Position numbers and translations under genes: made by a program. Under the pieces are notes generated by a model that was not told the origin of the DNA, ran no database searches, and saw only the letters and a list, made by a program, of their open reading frames with translations. A stretch of 64,000 nucleotides of DNA from Eremomyces bilateralis CBS 781.70 (lineage: Eukaryota > Ascomycota > Dothideomycetes > Eremomycetales > Eremomycetaceae): NCBI RefSeq assembly GCF_010015585.1, contig NW_022985077.1:1-64000 (forward strand), read 5' to 3'. This document shows, piece by piece, positions 1-10,865 of this stretch (positions are counted from its first letter, which is position 1; each line of letters begins with the position of its first letter).

Positions 1-2
1 TC

Positions 3-82
3 CTCAGGCTATCTATCAGAGGAGTAGTTTAAGTAACGTGACTGTCCAAAAAAGGCTAGACTCCTCTGAGAGATAGCCTGAG
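3..82. repeat. Foldback inverted repeat, 23-bp arms
   Basis: Bases 3-25 and 60-82 are reverse complements over 23 positions with one mismatch (base 15 against base 68-70 region), separated by a 34-base spacer. The arms contain the core AGGCTATCT and AGATAGCCT. A transcript through it would form a strong hairpin. It lies about 195 bases upstream of the eIF3i start codon. It could be a small foldback element, a MITE end or a transcription terminator for a gene to the left of the window. The window edge prevents checking the left flank. Confidence 0.7.
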
Positions 83-276
83 CTAGCTGAGGTAAATTCC
101 ACATTAAACTCTCTCTATATCACGTGACCCCCTCGGGTTATGACTCAAAATATGAACAAATTGAACAAACACTGCCACACTCAGGCTGTAAGGCACCCCG
201 CCAACATCGCAGACGTTGTAGAATTTCACGTTCGCGACACTTATCGAGAATACCTCACACACAACTACAAACGACA
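83..276 (+). promoter_or_regulatory. Upstream region of eIF3i with CACGTG box
   Basis: Short upstream region between the foldback repeat and the eIF3i ATG. It contains CACGTGAC at 121-128, the E-box type site bound by bHLH factors such as Cbf1/CpcR-like proteins. The same core occurs upstream of ribosomal protein S0/mS15 and of Tim17 in this window. No other signal was recognised. Confidence 0.35.
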
Positions 277-1513
277 ATGAGGCCGATATTATTGTCAGGC
301 CATGTAAGTCATATCCGAATTCAGGGCTCCAGAGTGATCGTTTGCTGATATTTGCGCAGGAGCGGGCCTTGACGCAAGTCAAGTATGTCCGAAACCATTC
401 CACCAGGACGACGGAGAGTACTGACCATCACATCCCAGATACACGAGAGATGGCGATATCATCTTCTCAGTCTCGAAAGATCACATCGTTTGCGCTTGGT
501 ATTCCGCCAACGGAGAGCGATTAGGGACATACCATGGACACCAGGGTGCGCTATGGACCGTCGACATCGACCCCACGACAACGTTGCTCGCCAGTGGCGG
601 CGCCGACAACACTATTCGGCTGTGGGATGTCAAAACCGGGAAACTTCTGAAAACCTGGGACTTCGGATCGAGTATCAAGCGAGTTGAGTTTTCTCCGGAT
701 GGCACTCAACTATTAGGAGTTACCGAAAAGCGAGTCGGCCATGTCAGCTCCATCGTCGTTTACGATATCAAGCAAGATGTGGAGGCGGAGCAGAGCAGCG
801 AGCACGCTTTGAGGATAGTGGTCGACGAAAGCAAGGCGACTGTGGCTGGCTTCAGCTACGGAGCGAAGTATATCATTGCAGGTCACGAAGATGGGTCTGT
901 TTCGCAATTCGACGCAAAGGTAACATCTAGAAACATCGTCACTCCATGGACAGCCGCTAATCTTAACAGACTGGCGAACTTCTAGACACTTTCCAAGCAC
1001 ATGAGCCGGACTTTTCCGTGACAGATTTGCAGTGGTCGCCGGACCGGACATACTTCATCACTGCTTCAAAAGACAAGACAGCAAAGGTACGATCCCTCTG
1101 AGAAGTAGTTTCTCTCCGACAAAATACCTTTCCTTTCACTAACCCCAGCGCAGCTTATCTCGGCAAGCGATCTTGCTCTCCTCAAGACCTACGTCACGGA
1201 CACTCCATTAAACAGCGCCGCTCTTACGCCAGTCAAGGACTTCGTCATCCTTGGCGGTGGTCAAGCCGCAATGGATGTCACCACCACCTCGGCCCGACAA
1301 GGCAAGTTCGAAGCCCGAATTTTCCACAAAATCTTCGAGGAGGAGATCGGGCGCGTGCGAGGCCATTTCGGGCCCCTCAACTACGTTGCGGTCAGCCCCG
1401 ATGGGAAGAGCTACTGCAGTGGCGGAGAGGATGGATATGTGCGCGTCCATCATTTCGATCGACCGTATTTCGACTTCCTGTTCGAGGTGGAGCGGGAGAG
1501 GGCGAATATCTGA
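277..1513 (+). CDS. tif34: Translation initiation factor eIF3 subunit I (WD-repeat)
   Basis: Encodes the beta-propeller subunit I of eIF3, which binds the 40S ribosome in the cytoplasm and supports scanning and recruitment of the initiator complex. Exons read 277-303, 360-382, 439-919, 970-1086 and 1154-1513, giving 335 residues, close to the usual length of about 340. The N-terminus [18 protein letters not shown] is the family signature, and successive WD repeats are visible (for example [12 protein letters not shown] and [18 protein letters not shown]). The C-terminal repeat ends in [10 protein letters not shown], also typical. The start at 277 is fixed by the conserved first residues. All four introns have GT-AG ends and restore the conserved frame. 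The second coding exon is only 23 bases. The foldback repeat lies just upstream. Identification is very secure. Confidence 0.96.
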
Positions 1514-1629
1514 GGGACGAGGTTGCCGTGACGGGACGACGCATGTCAATACGATGGAGTTAACTGGCTGAATTGAGGCATGGCTTCGGAAAATTTCAAA
1601 TTTCTTCGGACTCCAGTCTCGTGCTTTTC

Positions 1630-2900
1630 TCATGCGGGCTCTGTGACATCTCGAGGTGACGGATGTACCAGCTGGAACTCCATATTGTCTGGAGGAGCGA
1701 ACTCTCCGGCCCTTCCCCATTTCTTCGCCCCCTTCATAGCCTTCTTGGCTTCCTTTCTCGCCTTCTTCGCCTCCTTCTTCTCCATCTTCAATGCCTTTTT
1801 CTCCTTCCTAGTTAGTCTTGTAAATTCAGACTCGGGACCTCTCAAAACCATTCCCGGATGTACCACGTTCGTGAGCAGAAGCGCAAGCACCATCGGAAGA
1901 GCATCGAGACATAGCACAAACCCTTCGTGTGAAAGTAGCGGGTTGTCGTCTGATACGCCAGAACTGAATTCAACGATGCGAAATACGATGCGAACCTACA
2001 TTTCCTTGATTTAGAGTCGTAGCTGACATGGACGGGGAAGTATACTCACGGTGATCAGGACTAGCACCACATACATCGCCCATGTCAGAGCGCGCCATTT
2101 GATGTTAGGGCTGACCAGGCCCATCTCTTCGAGCCGCACTGTCTGTCGATGGAACTGAATCGTGACCGCAAAAAACCCTAGAATAAACAGTTCTTGGATG
2201 CCTATCCCGACCCGGTAGACGATCAGACCAATACGGGTCGTTTGGGTGCCTCCCGTGTCATCCGTGTCTGAGAGCATCGAGCCACCCACCCCTTGGATGA
2301 GGAATGAGAAGATGTCAAGCCAGATGAAGTACTTCGATATGGAGCTCGCTTTGACGAAAGAAATCCGCTTCTCGGGCACGAGGAAGTGAATTAGCCTCGC
2401 ACCCGTCATGTATACGAAAGCATTGATCCCTGCCAGCGGTCAGTCCCCTTGTTGTTTCTGTGAGATAGCTGCGGGCTTACACAGTGGAGCCAGGAGGAAG
2501 AATAGATTCCCTCCTATTAGATAACCCAGATTCTGCTGATTCCACGCACCAAGTGCCCGCAAGATGAATGCAGCCACCTCCCAAAGCGACCCCATGATCA
2601 CCACCCAGCAAAACCTCTATAACCGCGTCAGAACCACGTCCCTCTCAGAAGACCCAACCAAATGCCTACCTTTTTGAAGATACATGCTTCGACAATATGA
2701 GCCAGAGACGTCAACCCAAAGAGCGCCGCGAACGCGATATTTGCACCGAAACTAGGATCATAGAAGTAGTTGGAATTGCAGGCATCTGGTGGAACTTCGC
2801 CATATCTGCCTGGGACTGCTGTTGTGCATGATGGAGCAAGTGAGGAGATGGTCGCAGATGATATGAATGAGGTAGTAGGACTTGGGATTGAAGAGCTCAT
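1630..2900 (-). CDS. RTA1-like seven-transmembrane protein
   Basis: A member of the RTA1 family, fungal plasma-membrane proteins linked to lipid translocation and to resistance to toxic lipids and aminocholesterol. Exons on the minus strand are 2670-2900, 2481-2616, 2050-2429 and 1630-1995 (370 residues). Family landmarks are visible: an N-terminal YDPSFGANIAFAALFGL helix, a helix beginning GNLFFLLAPLWINAFVYM, the loop SISKYFIWLDIFSFLIQGVG, and RIVEFSSG followed by HEGFVLCLDALPM before the last helix. The start at 2900 is an ATG that begins a short extracellular Ser/Thr-rich segment. The C-terminal tail holds about 30 residues dominated by Lys and Ala and is strongly basic. The gene is head to head with the fatty acid desaturase at 3551, 650 bases away. 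The substrate cannot be inferred. Confidence 0.9.
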
Positions 2901-3550
2901 GGTTCAAATCGAAATAGTATATCCTGCCTTCGCTCCGGAAGCTGTCGTGCGGTAATTGATCGTTCATGGCGTCCAACTTGGGGTTCCGACCACTTCGGTT
3001 TATACAAGTGCATTGGTGTTTCCATTTCGTATACGAGTTGATTCTGAGGAATTGAGGGCTCAAAACGACGATAGTTGCGAGATACGCAAGCTGGGCGCAG
3101 TTGCACTGGCATCATGGTCTATTCTGAGAGGCTCAAGTTCGCGATCTCGCAACAGTGACTCGATTAGGCAACCCTGGGTCCCACCTATATAATTCCGGGC
3201 GCATTGTTTGCAGCTTGAACATTGGCTCGGAATGACTCCGAACAGGATGACGCTGTCCAGAAGGTAGAATCCGAGATGTCAAACATCAAAGTTCTTTGCA
3301 ACCGACTGTAAAACGAATGTGATCACATTCAATTGGCCACCCACCACTACTATTATGACGTGGTCCACCTTCAAAGCTTGGATTCAGGGGTTAGGAACTC
3401 GGACGTTCGATCATCGAGGATGTTTCATAGATGGCGCGGAATTTTCTTACCCTTATTTGGCTCTAGACATAAGAATTCTGACACCGAGCTACCTTCCTCC
3501 AATAATTACTGGTGGTTATTATTATTCATCGTCTTTTTGGAACTCTCACA
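2901..3550. promoter_or_regulatory. Divergent intergenic region, RTA1-like / desaturase
   Basis: This 650-base region separates two divergent genes and must hold both promoters. A stretch at 3331-3339 contains CCAAT on the minus strand (ATTGG). No open frame in it resembles a protein. No other element was recognised. Confidence 0.4.
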
Positions 3551-5030
3551 ATGAAGCTTGCCCCCTTAATTATTGATCCGCATCTGACACGTCCTGACAC
3601 CCTCGTCCTGAAAACCCTATTGGCAGACATAGATCACGGCAACGTGCAGCTGCAAGCCAAGTTATCAGACAGGGAAATATCACATCCTGAAAAGCATGGA
3701 ACCATCGCACAAAGTAAGTAGCCGTCTCTCGTGCTACCTACCGTACCCGACTATCTGCATTGATCAATTGACATCTTTAGGCAATGGCAATGGCACGCTC
3801 TCCAAATCCACCTCCAATGGTGATCAGGCGACGATTGACGCTCTGGAAGCGTGGAACAATCCCGAGCACAAAAGTTTCGAGCCTTCAGTATTCGCCACTT
3901 GGGACCTCCCAGACGTGAAGGTTCCGGCAACTTTGGATCGCATCGTGCTGCAGCCATACATCAAGTGGGCTCGTACTATCGTTCGAAAAGAGACCGATGT
4001 TCTGATGTTGACGCAGCTAATCCTATACTTTACGACATCTGTTCCGAGCGCGCTCTATCTGTATTACCATTTTTCCTATTTACACGCTTTCTTCCACATT
4101 CTGATGCAACTATGGTATACCGGAACGTATACACTCATGATGCATCAACACATCCATATGGGCGGAATTCTGGCCAAAAAATATGCATGGATCGATGCAT
4201 GCTTCCCCTACATTACCGACCCTCTGATGGGCCACACCTGGAACTCGTACTTTTTTCATCACGTCAAGCATCACCATATCGAAAGCAACGGGCCGGACGA
4301 TCTCTCCTCGACACTTTTATACCAGCGCGATGAAATCTCCAGCTTTCTCCACTACGTCGGCCGCTTCTTCTTCTTTGTGTGGCTGGATCTTCCTCTTTAT
4401 TTTCTGCGGAAGAACAAGCCGGTGGCCGCGCTGAAGACTGCGGCCTCGGAGCTAGGAACATACGCGGCGATCTGCTTGTTGGCCATCTATGGCAATTCGC
4501 AGGCAACGGTCTTTGTTTACGTGTTACCCCTCCTGACGCTTAGGCTGGGACTGATGGTTGGAAATTGGGGTCAACACGCGTTTGTAGACGAGGTTGACCC
4601 CGACTCGGATTTTCGATCGAGCATCACGCTGATCGATGTTTCAGTACGTTTCCCAATCCATCGTTCGGTAAGATCCTTGCATTAATCAAACCCTTTCCTA
4701 CAGAGTAACCGCTACTGTTACAACGATGGATACCATACATCCCACCATCTGAACCCCCGAAGACACTGGCGAGAACACCCAGTCGCCTTTATCAAACAGA
4801 AAGATCGATATGCGCAGGAAGACGCGCTGGTCTTCCGCAATATCGACTACATTATGATCACCATCAAACTCCTGCAGAAAGACTACATGTACCTTGCCGA
4901 ACGCATGGTTCCGCTCGGCCACCAAATGGACATGACGGTGGAACAGCGAGCCACGCTGCTTAAAACAAAGGCGAGACGCTTCACCCGAGCGGAGATAGAG
5001 CAGAAGTTCCCCAAGAAACAAAACCTTTAA
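3551..5030 (+). CDS. Fatty acid desaturase family membrane protein
   Basis: A di-iron membrane desaturase or hydroxylase of the fatty acid desaturase superfamily, probably in the endoplasmic reticulum. Exons are 3551-3713, 3781-4643 and 4704-5030, giving 450 residues. Three histidine clusters are visible: MMHQHIHMGG after the first transmembrane pair, HHVKHHH in the next loop, and HTSHHLNPRRHW near the C-terminus. The last includes the HxxHH box. Hydrophobic segments lie between them. The ATG at 3551 is the first one in the frame that continues across the first intron. The ATG at 3696 is out of frame with exon 2 if the GTAAGT donor is used, so it was rejected. No cytochrome b5 domain is fused. 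The regiospecificity and substrate (acyl chain, sphingolipid or other) cannot be told. An inverted repeat starts 9 bases after the stop. Confidence 0.85.
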
Positions 5031-5039
5031 CGGCCATAA

Positions 5040-5240
5040 TGCTTCCAAAAATGGCGCTAACAGTTGGAGGTTCCGGTCTGAAGGTTGAAAACTGATAGTT
5101 AGGAGTCCAAAATCGGATTCGTGCAAGGTCTCAGCACAGCGGCAGTTAGTTTTTGAGGAACCGCTGGTAACGAAACACGGCGTTTCGACTAAGCGGAAAC
5201 CTCCTGAAAACGGCGTCAAAAACTGCCATTTTTGGAGGCA
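5040..5240. repeat. MITE-like element with 16-bp terminal inverted repeats
   Basis: Bases 5040-5055 and 5225-5240 are inverted copies of a 16-base sequence with one mismatch (core TCCAAAAATGGC / GCCATTTTTGGA, 12 of 12 identical). They bound a 201-base segment with no open frame of note. Size and structure fit a miniature inverted-repeat element. I see no clear target-site duplication, so a simple 3' UTR hairpin of the desaturase is an alternative. Confidence 0.45.
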
Positions 5241-5714
5241 GTTTCAGTAGCATACATAATTCTCAATCTCAATAGATAGAAAGTCAGGGGACGGGGATCC
5301 CTGGCTCGCTCATATTCATCGGAATAGAAGTCTTAGATCACGAGGAGCGATGGCTAGTTTCTCTAGCGACTAAACGTTTGTCTCTACTCTAGCATAGCTT
5401 CTCTTGGAGGTATTGCGTTTTTTATACAGGTATGCTCCATTTGGTCTTGCGGGATATTCTATTCTCTCTCGGTTGGACGAGATCCATTCAACTCCTGATA
5501 GCATTAGGCCGGTTGAATTGATCACACATCCGTGGTCTTCGTTTCTTACGCCTTATCCCCCCCCAGTATCCCATACGCACGTAGACACCGTCCTAATCAT
5601 GTGTCTTACTCTCCGAGATCAAGACCAATCCTTCTCTTGGAACATTGTCATATCTCCTCTTGATCAGCAGCGTTGGCCACTGCGTCGTGTTTCAAAAACC
5701 CTACCTCCTCCGTC
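5241..5714. other. Intergenic, convergent gene ends
   Basis: The region between the desaturase 3' end and the E1-alpha stop codon. It should carry the two 3' UTRs. It has a short C run near 5570, and no gene or other element was recognised. Confidence 0.4.
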
Positions 5715-7228
5715 TCACTCCTTAAGCGTATCCGCGCCACCATCGAAATCATGGAGGTCATACTCCTCCGGATATTTCTCCAAGATCTCCCTCATCGCCT
5801 TCATCTGCCCCATCTGTTCTTCCGACATGTCCTCATACACATCCTCCCAGATGCCTCTCAATCCCGGCCGCTTCTCCTTCTCGGCCTTAGTAAATGCCTT
5901 CAGCACGTCTTTTCGCAGGGAACTCCGGGCGGCTTGCTCCTTCTCTTCATCCCACGCGCCGCGATTCTCGAGGTATTTCCTCAGTCGCGTGATGGGGTTG
6001 TCTCTCCGCTTCCAGTCCTCTACCTCGACCTTCGCACGGTATGCGAAGCTGTCGTCGCTCGTGCTGTGGTGGCTGACTCGGTAACTCATCGCTTCTATAA
6101 GGACGGGTTTGCCTCCGTTCTCGAGCGCCATCTTTCGTGCTCGCTTCGTCACGGCTCTCACTGCGAAGATGTCATTGCCATCGCAACGGATCGTTTCAAT
6201 CCCATATCCGATACCACGGCTCGCAATTCCGTCACCGCGATATTGCTCTAGGGTAGGTGTACTGATAGCGAATCCGTTGTTCCTGCAAATGAACACCACC
6301 GGACAGGAGCGCGTGGCAGCGATATTCAACGCAGCATGAAAGTCGCCCTCGCTTGCAGCACCTTCACCGAAGTAACATGCCACAATCCGTTTCTCGATTT
6401 CCGGATTCTGTAGACTTTGCATCTTCAACGCATACGCAGCGCCGGACGCTTGCGGGATCTGGGTAGCTAGAGGGGATGAGATGGTATGGATGTTCAGGTC
6501 CCGGCTTCCGTAGTGGACGGGCATATTGCGGCCGAGGCCCATGTCTTTGCGGTTTGCGAACAGCTGGTTCATGAAGTTGTCGAGTGTGAAGCCGCGGTAC
6601 TGGAACACCCCCGTCTCGCGGTATTGTGCGAAGATGACATCGGACGGGAGGAGTGCCGAAGCAGAGCCCACGGCAATACCCTCTTCGCCGGCAGAAACCT
6701 ATTTGGAGTCAGTCATAGTGTATAATCAAGCCGGATAAGTCCAATTCACCATGTAGAAACTGACGCGTCCCTGTCTCTGAGCATCGAACATGATCAAGTC
6801 CATAATATTAACTGCACCCGGTCAACGCTGGTCACATAGGTTACGCAGACTTCGCACCCGTAACCATATCTTTATAGAGCCTGATAGCCTCCTCATCCGT
6901 CAGATCCGGTACCCTGCTCTTATCAACAATCTCCCCATTCTGATCCATAACCCGATATGTCGGCATGGCACCCTTTGCGGACGGCTTTTCGAATTCCATG
7001 GTCGATGTGAATTTACTATTTACGGCGCCCGGGAAATGAACACTATCGAGACTCAGTCAATGCATACAATTCGGCTCACGGAGTAACGTACTAGTCGGAT
7101 CCTGGACGCTGTGAAACCGAATTCCACCGTCGCCAACATTTTGAGGTTGGGAGGACGCGGCCGTTGTGGTCTCCTTCTGCGCATATCCCCCGCAGCGCCC
7201 GTCGCACTGATATCCTATAGAGAGACAT
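5715..7228 (-). CDS. Branched-chain 2-oxoacid dehydrogenase E1 component, alpha subunit
   Basis: The thiamine-diphosphate-dependent E1 alpha subunit of mitochondrial branched-chain keto acid dehydrogenase. It decarboxylates the keto acids of leucine, isoleucine and valine. Exons on the minus strand are 7092-7228, 6858-7042, 6750-6811 and 5715-6698 (455 residues, the usual size). The ThDP motif runs from FGEGAASEGDFHAALN to FICRNNGF. The regulatory loop YRVSHHSTSDDSFAYR contains the serine phosphorylated in mammals. The substrate-side motif SAGEEGIAVGSASALL is complete. The first about 40 residues begin MSLYRISVRRALRGI, a basic amphipathic presequence. The ATG at 7228 was chosen because only its frame joins to VHFPGAVNSKFTS through intron 1. 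The second intron uses a GTGCGA donor. Very secure. Confidence 0.95.
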
Positions 7229-7575
7229 TGTAATATATACAAGACGTAAGTGTCATGTCCAGCATGAACGAGTTTGAGGATTTGGAAAGGATAAGTACGA
7301 TAGTCAATCTGCATTCCTATAGAGTTTGTTCGGGGTTGTCGAGGCTCGGCTTCTGTCGGCTTAAATTACCATTACTCACTCCGCCTCTCTTCATTGTTCG
7401 CTCCAGTCACCTGTACATTTCTACAAAGAAAAAAGTTGGAAGTCCGATACGTATCTCATTATTAGTGTTCGGAATTTACATGTAGACCGGCCTAGACTGC
7501 CTGCCATTGATGGTAACAGATGTTGGAACACCGCTTAGGAACTATCATCTACCGCAATCTAGAAATCGAATCCCT
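7229..7575 (-). promoter_or_regulatory. Upstream region of E1-alpha
   Basis: A 347-base gap between the E1-alpha start and the aminodeoxychorismate lyase stop codon, both on the minus strand. It serves as upstream region for the first and 3' UTR for the second. No specific site was recognised. Confidence 0.35.
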
Positions 7576-8696
7576 TCACCGAACCACTCTTCCTAAACCA
7601 AATCCTCTCACCCCGTTACTAACCCATACCTCATCGCCGACCTTCACACTGTCCTGCGTAACATGCTTTTCTTCACAAAGCCCCTTCATCAATGCCCACC
7701 GCCTGGTCGTTCCCCTCTGCCCACCCTTTCCAACCGGCTCCCCCGCATTGCCCACATCGGGGGTCACCCACCGTCCGTCTCTCCAGAAGTAAGGGGTCGT
7801 AGTCGAGCCTTCGATGATGATCCCCTGCGCGTCGTATAGCAAGACTTCATGGTTTACAATGGCGCTAGGGGCGCCATCGATCTGCTTGCTCGGATCTGGG
7901 AGTGACCGTGACCGGGCCTCATTATAGAATGTGCGGTGTGTAGTTTTGAGAGTGGTGAACGGAGACGTTGGAATTGGTGCAGAGTCTAGATGAAGGTCCC
8001 ATGTGGGAGAAGGAATCCCGGAGCTCGTGGTCGTGGTGGGATTCGGAAGCGAGTCATCACTCCCTAATGTCAAGGCGCCGCCAGTCCGAGGGGATGGGGT
8101 AAAGGGGATAGTGGGCCGCGTCATGTCTTTGGATTGGGCGGTGAGGTTGAGAGTGGTTGGGTAGAGCATCCAGCGAGGAACTGGGGGAACGGGAGATATC
8201 TCGACCTTCATGGAGCCCAATTTCGAAAACAGAATACGAATCTAATAGACCGTCAGAAGAAGTTCGAAATACAAAAAGTTGATTACACGAAAGGACAACC
8301 GAGCACATAAACCAATTGAGTAGGAAGGCGTCGACATAGGCGTGCCCACGTTGGATTGGAATATACAGGCGAAGATCCAGAGCCATCAGACCATAAAAGA
8401 AGAAACCTACCCACCTTCAAAGCTCCATCTGTCGCATTCTCATTTCTCTGCCATCTCTTCACCTCTTTGAGCAGCGTCTCCTCCAACCGCTCCCCATCAG
8501 CAAGCAACCCCACAGCCGCTCCAAACTCAAAATGCAACACCGCCTCAAACATCCGATCGCGGTGTAATCGGATCATATAAAACGGGGTTGGCGTCCCAAA
8601 GCTCACGTCCTTATGTCCATTCTCTTCGCAGGTGAGCAGCGCTGGATCATATCTTAGCGAGGTGAAGACCTCGAAGGTATCGGGTTCCAAGGCCAT
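7576..8696 (-). CDS. Aminodeoxychorismate lyase, Abz2-like
   Basis: Class IV PLP enzyme of the fungal Abz2 type, which releases pyruvate from 4-amino-4-deoxychorismate to give p-aminobenzoate for folate synthesis. Two exons on the minus strand, 8415-8696 and 7576-8241, give 315 residues. The N-terminus has the family pattern FEVFTSLRYDP and FYMIRLHRDRM. The C-terminal half has EVLLYDAQGIIIEGSTTTPYF, then GGQRGTTRRWALMKGLCEE, then WVSNGVRGFGLGRVV. The intron (173 bases) is long for this window, but the frame and the residues on both sides (GALK then IRILFSKLGSM) support it. A Pro/Ser-rich insert of about 40 residues sits in the middle. The gene lies downstream of nothing related, so there is no pathway clustering. 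Confidence 0.88.
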
Positions 8697-9548
8697 TCTG
8701 GTGCAATATGGAGTTTAAGGTCTGATACCGGGGAATCGAAGGCGTATACGTATATAGTATGCCTTATAAATATGTAGATATATGGGAATGACTCCCAAGA
8801 TTCAGAATGTGTCAAGCGGATACTCACATCATCAGAAATATAGATCGAGGACCGAGCATCAATCGGGTAACACCGACAAGGAACTCTAGACAATAATATT
8901 CCTACCTGAAGGCTGAAGCTAATGAATAACCGTTTGGGTGGGGTCTGACCGACGACTGAATGCGCAGGAACATCGGACGGTGATCAGTCTGGAGAGGACC
9001 CCCCACACCCCATCTCCGCTGTGGTGTCGATTATCCATTGATGTCTCGCAAATAAGATTTGCAGGATAGGCCAGGAATTTTGGCCCCCTGAGTTCAGCTA
9101 ATGTTCAAACCGTGTCTGGTTGGTGAAAATAATTCCAAGTATGCAGACGAAGATGCAGACTTCACATCACGAAGTACATATTACATCAGCTTACCGGTAC
9201 TACTCAGGCTGTGGCATTGTGGCTTGACTCCGATCCAGGAGCACCTTGCGTACGATATGGGCATAACTGACTACTGACGAGTTAATGGTCCAGAGTGAGA
9301 TCTACATTGCTAGTGTGCTAGGTATTAACTGAACACAAACCCACGTCACAGGGCATTCCCCCATTGATTGATGGACAGTCAAATCAATGGATATCTTTCC
9401 CTCATTAGTGTCGAGAGGTTGTTCCTAGCAATTCAGTCTCCCTGCCTTCTAAGTTCAGCTTGCTGTCCATGCTTTTTGAGTTGATACAGATGCGGTAGCG
9501 GTTGACTCCGTTGATAAACTCCGATTTTCTTCAGGATGTTAACACCAT
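8697..9548. other. Intergenic, no gene seen
   Basis: The 852 bases between the lyase start (minus strand) and the S0 stop codon (minus strand). The sequence is AT-richer than the flanking genes and has only short frames. No protein, RNA or mobile-element signal was recognised. The part near 8700-8900 should hold the lyase promoter. Confidence 0.4.
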
Positions 9549-10531
9549 CTACCACTGGCTCGCCTGTTGAGGAGCAGCGGGGGTGTCCTCCCAGTTTCCA
9601 GCCTCGGCAGCGGGCGCCGCGGCGGCCCAGTCGCCAGTCGGAACCGCGTCCCAGTCTCCACCGGTAGCCGGCACAACAGCCGCCGCGCTGGCATCCCAGT
9701 CGGCGGCGAATCCACCGGCCACGGGAACCGCGCCAACCTCATCGACGCCCGGGACCTTGGCCTCTTCGACGCCGGCGCTGTCCTTGTTCTCCTCCGCCTC
9801 AGGATCGCGGTAGAAGTACAGATCGGTCATGACGTCCCACTCGGTGTCGCGGGAAGCGATGGTGCCGCGGAGGCGGAGGACCTCGCGGGCAAGCATCCAC
9901 CAAATCAGACCGATGGAGTGACGACCCTTGTTGTTGGTGGGGATGGCCACGTCGACGTGCTCGGTCGGGGAGTCCATGTCGCACAGCGCGATGACGGGGA
10001 TGTTGACGTACGACGCCTCCTTGATGGCCTGGGCGTCGGTGCGGGGGTCGGTGACGATGATGAGGCGCGGTTCCTTGAAGGAGCGGGTGATGTAATTGGT
10101 GAAGTTACCGGGGGTGAAGCGACCGGCGATGGCGGTGGATCCGGTATGGGCGGCGAACTTCAGGACCGCACGTTGACCGTAGGGACGAGCGGAGATGGCG
10201 CAGATGTCAGCTGGGTTGTCGACAGCGACGATGATGCGGGCAGCGAGGACAATCTTCTCCCTTTAGGTATGTTAGCGATTGCGCGAGATTCAGTGCAAGC
10301 AGTTGCGCTTCCGACACTTATTGGCATCGTGAAAGCCCGAACAATGGCAAATTAAACGTACCAGGTCTTCGACAGGTTCAACACGTTGATTCCGTCAGGT
10401 CGAGTCTTCCACAGGTACGGCTCCATATGAACCTGCATGTTCTTGGTGCCGATGTGGGCTTGAGCTGCAAGCAGCATCTCGATATCTTGGTTCGTCGCAT
10501 TGAAGATCGACGGAAGGTTAGAGGGCGCCAT
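9549..10531 (-). CDS. rps0: 40S ribosomal protein S0 (uS2)
   Basis: Cytosolic small-subunit ribosomal protein uS2 (RPSA/S0), needed for late maturation of 20S pre-rRNA and 40S stability. Exons on the minus strand are 10362-10531 and 9549-10260 (293 residues). The conserved body is intact: [75 protein letters not shown], and the uS2 signature [31 protein letters not shown]. The C-terminal 90 residues are acidic and Ala-rich and carry repeated Asp-Trp motifs, as in other fungal S0 proteins. The ATG at 10531 gives [20 protein letters not shown], the standard start. The 101-base intron splits a Trp codon. It is head to head with mitochondrial S15. Confidence 0.97.
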
Positions 10532-10865
10532 GATGATTGGCTTGAGGTGCCCGAAGAGCAACAACTGGATATGAGATTAATGAGGAGGTTGAAGCTTGAT
10601 ATGAAGGAGTGCGAAATCAAGATGTCGTGAGAGGGAGAAGTCACTGATGTGTGTGGGATTTGATATTTGAAATGTGGAGCTTCGCTTGAGGAAATCTTGG
10701 CGGATGCCTGAGTGCCTTAAATGCCTAAATTGCCTGAAATTTCCTGAGGCATGTCTTTTGAGATTCAACGTCGTGGCACGTGACTCTCATTCCACTCGAA
10801 AGTTTCAACGACTATGAAGACAAAGCAGCACCTGTCACGATAATTGCAAAGGCACTACCGCCGCC
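10532..10865. promoter_or_regulatory. Bidirectional promoter, S0 / mS15
   Basis: Only 334 bases separate the start codons of two divergent small-subunit ribosomal protein genes, one cytosolic and one mitochondrial. The region contains CACGTGAC at 10777-10784. It also has a run of related TGCCTTAAA-like units at 10711-10745 resembling the CCTTAAATGC tandem at 18208-18247. Both could be transcription-factor sites. Shared regulation is an inference from spacing and motif content. Confidence 0.5.

Noticed and set aside
9567-10355. 262-codon plus-strand frame opposite ribosomal protein S0
   Set aside because: It mirrors the biased codons of S0 and spans the S0 intron. The protein is Gly/Asp/Val-rich without any domain.
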